From Bacillota bacterium (GTDB taxonomy: Bacteria; Bacillota; Clostridia; Christensenellales; UMGS416): 7,623 bases of DNA. The stretch's first letter is position 1; the number at the start of each line of letters is the position of its first letter. Under the pieces are notes generated by a model. That model was not told the origin of the DNA. It worked only from the letters and a program-made list of their open reading frames with translations, and did no database searches. Of the stretch, positions 5,756-7,623 are shown one piece after another. The translations under genes were made by a program, and so were the position numbers. The stretch covers positions 1 to 7,623 of the forward strand of contig JAEYPH010000065.1 of assembly GCA_023410875.1 (NCBI GenBank), given 5' to 3'.

Positions 5756-6736
5756 ATGAGCAATTATTTCATTGATGACACCGAGAGTTTTGACCCGTGG
5801 CGCAATCTGGCTGCCGAAGAAAGCCTGCTGGAGCGCTGCGGATCCGGCGATGCCATGCTTTACTTGTGGCAGAACGCCAACACTGTGGTCATCGGCCGCC
5901 ACCAGAACCCGTGGCGGGAGTGCCGCGCCGAGCTGTTGGAGCAGGAAGGCGGCAAACTGGCCCGGCGCATCACCGGCGGCGGCGCCGTATTCCACGACTT
6001 GGGCAACCTGAACTTCAGCTTCATCGCCGGCTCTCAGGTTTATGACCTGACACGCCAGCTTTCGGTGATCCTGCGGGCGGTGGAGATGCTGGGCATCCAG
6101 GCGGCCTTCTCCGGCCGCAACGACATTCTCGTGGATGGCCGCAAATTCTCCGGCAACGCCTTTGCCCACAAAAACCATGCTTCCCTGCACCACGGCACGT
6201 TGCTGGTCAGCGCCGACATGTCCATGCTGGGGCGCTATCTGCAGGTGTCCGCCGCAAAGATGGAATCCAAGGGCATCAAATCCGTGCAAAGCCGCGTGGC
6301 CAACCTGACCGAATTCAACCCCGATGTCACGATCACCGCATTGCGACAAGCCCTGCGCGACGCCTTTGAGGATGAGTATGAGGACATCCACGAGGCCACC
6401 GCCGAAGCGCTCATCGATCCTGTTTTCTTTGAGCAGGCCCACACCCGCCAGCAAAGCTGGGACTGGCGATATGGCCAGACACCCCGCTTCGACATCACGC
6501 TGGAGACGCGCTTCCCCTGGGGCGGTGTGGAGCTGCTGCTGACCAACCGCGAAGGGCGCGTGGCCGAGGCAAAGGTATTCTCCGACGCCATGGACACGGA
6601 GTTCATCGACTGCCTGGAGACGGCGCTGGTGGGCGCACCCTACACCCGCGACGGGCTGTGCGCCTCGCTGCACGCCATGCGCTGCCCCGAGGGCGACGAT
6701 CTGGCGAACTGGGTTGCTGAGAGCATTTCCTTATAA
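5756..6736 (+). CDS. lplA: Lipoate-protein ligase
   Basis: A 326-residue enzyme that activates lipoate with ATP to lipoyl-AMP and transfers it to a lysine of lipoyl-domain proteins such as GcvH or dehydrogenase E2 subunits. The family signature RRITGGGAVFHDLGNLNFSF occupies residues 70-89. GRNDILVDGRKFSGNAF (120-136) contains the catalytic lysine (Lys130). HHGTLL (145-150) and KGIKSVQSRVANLTE (172-186) are also conserved. Residues from about 230, including WDWRYGQTPRFD (235-246), form the C-terminal accessory domain, so this is a complete two-domain ligase, near the usual length of about 330. TTGGAG (5745-5750) is 5 nt before the ATG at 5756; a GTG at 5750, overlapping the upstream stop, is a less likely start. 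The stop overlaps the next ATG as TAATG. All expected active-site motifs are present. No lipoyl acceptor protein is encoded in this window. Confidence 0.95.
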   Translation: MSNYFIDDTESFDPWRNLAAEESLLERCGSGDAMLYLWQNANTVVIGRHQNPWRECRAELLEQEGGKLARRITGGGAVFHDLGNLNFSFIAGSQVYDLTRQLSVILRAVEMLGIQAAFSGRNDILVDGRKFSGNAFAHKNHASLHHGTLLVSADMSMLGRYLQVSAAKMESKGIKSVQSRVANLTEFNPDVTITALRQALRDAFEDEYEDIHEATAEALIDPVFFEQAHTRQQSWDWRYGQTPRFDITLETRFPWGGVELLLTNREGRVAEAKVFSDAMDTEFIDCLETALVGAPYTRDGLCASLHAMRCPEGDDLANWVAESISL

Positions 6737-7218
6737 TGAGTTCAGGAGAACACTTGTATTACCACGCGCCCGAGGGCTATATCTGCCCCTTTTGCCTTGT
6801 CGTCGCCGGCGTGGAAAATGAGCATGTGCTGACCAGGCAGGCGGACATCGTCTATCGGGACGAGCGGGTGACCGCGTTCATCTCGGCTGGTTTTTGGACG
6901 AATAACAAGGGCCATGTTCTGATCATACCCAACGCCCATTACGAAAATCTTTACGATCTACCCAGCGCGGAATCCCACGCCGTCCACGATCTGGAGAAGG
7001 AAGTCGCCCTGGCGTTGAAGGCAGTGTACCATTGCGACGGTGTGAGCACGCGGCAGCACAACGAACCCGCAGGTGACCAGGATGTCTGGCACTACCATGT
7101 GCATGTGTTCCCAAGGTATGCTGGGGACAATCTGCATCAGGCGCAGCGGCAGCTTTCCTGGCCTGAAGAGCGGCTGATTTATGCGGAAAAGTTAAAAGCA
7201 TACTTTGCCAAGCTATAA
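6736..7218 (+). CDS. HIT-family nucleotide hydrolase/transferase
   Basis: A 160-residue histidine-triad protein. Family members bind nucleotides and cleave or transfer phosphorus-linked groups, such as dinucleoside polyphosphates or AMP-amine and AMP-acyl conjugates, through a histidine nucleophile. The triad motif WHYHVHVFPRY spans residues 118-128, with the nucleophile expected at His121. GHVLIIPNAHYENLYDL (59-75) and the QHNEPAGDQ segment (107-115) are conserved features. CPFC (17-20) is a typical N-terminal zinc-site pair. The start is uncertain: the ATG at 6736 overlaps the ligase stop (TAATG) but has a weak ribosome binding site, while a TTG at 6754 has AGGAG 5 nt ahead and would still retain CPFC. 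It is the last gene of the operon and precedes a strong terminator. The substrate is unknown; see the finding on lipoyl-AMP. Confidence 0.92.
   Translation: MSSGEHLYYHAPEGYICPFCLVVAGVENEHVLTRQADIVYRDERVTAFISAGFWTNNKGHVLIIPNAHYENLYDLPSAESHAVHDLEKEVALALKAVYHCDGVSTRQHNEPAGDQDVWHYHVHVFPRYAGDNLHQAQRQLSWPEERLIYAEKLKAYFAKL
6744..6748 (+). promoter_or_regulatory. Ribosome binding site suggesting an alternative TTG start for the HIT gene
   Basis: AGGAG lies 5 nt before the in-frame TTG at 6754. The ATG at 6736 lacks a comparable site and would rely on coupling to the upstream stop. Either start leaves all HIT motifs intact; the difference is six residues. Confidence 0.5.
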
Positions 7219-7222
7219 GCAC

Positions 7223-7257
7223 AAAGCCGGACTGAAGCACTTCAGTCCGGCTTTTTC
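7223..7257 (+). terminator. Strong intrinsic terminator of the lipoate ligase operon
   Basis: A perfect 14-bp stem (7223-7236 with 7241-7254) encloses the loop GCAC and runs into TTTTTC, starting 4 nt after the HIT stop. On the minus strand it is followed by TTTGTG, so it could also weakly end the small gene on the right. Confidence 0.95.
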
Positions 7258-7281
7258 TATCTACCGACTTCCAGTTCACGG

Positions 7282-7584
7282 CTATTCGGCATACACCGCG
7301 CCGTACAGCTTGACCCTTCCGCCGCCAACAAAGTGCAGCCCCCAGCTCCTGCGCCCGCAAGCGGAGTGTGCGCAGCCCGCCCGCAGCGGCTGGAAGAACT
7401 CGGCCCGCGGCGATTCGCACGCCGCGCCCCGCTGGGGCAGGCAGGCCTCGAAGGGTACTTCCCTCTGGGTGAGTTCGCAGCGATGCCCGGACAGCAATGC
7501 ATAATGGATGATGGCCGTCGGTTCGTCGGCGATTAAAACGACGGTCCTGTGGTGGCTCCTCCCGGCGCTCGTGGTGTAACTCAT
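7282..7584 (-). CDS. Small cysteine-containing protein, function unknown
   Basis: A 100-residue protein that I do not recognise. It begins with a polar, basic stretch, then alternates short strands and helices (RTVVLIAD, AIIHYALLSGH, WGLHFVGGGRVKLYGAVYAE). It contains five cysteines (36, 48, 56, 71, 76), none in a standard metal-binding spacing. There is no signal peptide or membrane segment. The ATG at 7584 is preceded by GGGAGGAG (7592-7599) at 7 nt, one of the best ribosome binding sites in the window, which is the main reason to believe the gene is real. An in-frame ATG at 7611 lies upstream of that site. Codon use is GC-rich at third positions, like the neighbours. Overlapping plus-strand frames lack such a site. 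The promoter must lie beyond the right edge or in the last 25 bases. Confidence 0.6.
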   Translation of the reverse strand: MSYTTSAGRSHHRTVVLIADEPTAIIHYALLSGHRCELTQREVPFEACLPQRGAACESPRAEFFQPLRAGCAHSACGRRSWGLHFVGGGRVKLYGAVYAE

Positions 7585-7623
7585 GAATGAACTCCTCCCG
7601 CACACAAACACGAAGAAACGGCG

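Noticed and set aside
5324..6673. 449-residue minus-strand open frame opposite the USP and lipoate ligase genes
   Set aside because: It lies antisense to two recognisable families with intact motifs, and its translation shows no domain or start signal.
6923..7603. 226-residue minus-strand open frame at the right edge
   Set aside because: It runs antisense into the HIT gene and through the operon terminator. The overlapping 100-residue frame has the correctly placed ribosome binding site.

Overview
The window looks like chromosomal DNA of a GC-rich anaerobic Clostridia-type bacterium (Bacillota). This rests on strong GGAGG-type ribosome binding sites, GTG and possible TTG starts, a DUF3784-type membrane protein (a family mainly of Bacillota), a cysteine-rich double-[4Fe-4S] protein and an iron-sulfur-flavoprotein-like reductase. 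I cannot place it at family or genus level from sequence alone. No transposase, phage gene, tRNA, rRNA or CRISPR array is visible.

Layout from left to right. (1) Positions 1-160 hold no convincing gene. They contain a GC-rich self-complementary element that can fold as a three-way junction, followed by a small imperfect hairpin. (2) A flavodoxin-fold NAD(P)H/FMN oxidoreductase with a compact cysteine motif (223-849, +) has its own near-consensus promoter, which shows that the upstream ATG is not the start. (3) A bidirectional terminator separates it from a two-gene minus-strand operon. That operon encodes a 690-residue HEAT-repeat-like lipoprotein (3729-1657), then a four-helix DUF3784-type membrane protein with a PH-like C-terminal domain (1637-891). 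(4) A divergent promoter region (about 3751-3915) leads rightward to a 275-residue protein with two C-terminal [4Fe-4S] motifs and a second, unusual set of 12 cysteines. (5) An intergenic region with a perfect 20-bp direct repeat flanking a hairpin lies just upstream of a good promoter. That promoter drives a tight four-gene operon: a small two-helix membrane protein, a KdpD-like universal stress protein, lipoate-protein ligase and a HIT-family nucleotide hydrolase/transferase. The genes abut or overlap by a few bases, and the operon ends in a strong intrinsic terminator (7223-7257). (6) A small cysteine-containing protein of unknown function is encoded on the minus strand at the right edge.

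How the genes may work together: the clearest link is in the four-gene operon. Lipoate-protein ligase makes lipoyl-AMP and transfers lipoate to lipoyl-domain proteins such as GcvH or the E2 subunits of 2-oxoacid dehydrogenases. HIT proteins act on adenylated substrates, so the HIT protein could process AMP conjugates arising from that chemistry; this is inference. The minus-strand pair probably acts at the cell envelope. The flavoprotein and the ferredoxin-like protein suggest electron-transfer chemistry but have no partners here. I see no clear defence or mobile system. The features most worth a second look are the repeat-bearing promoter of the lipoate operon, the lipoate ligase/HIT/USP linkage, the extra cysteine cluster in the ferredoxin-like protein, the lipoprotein/DUF3784 pair and the structured element at the left edge.
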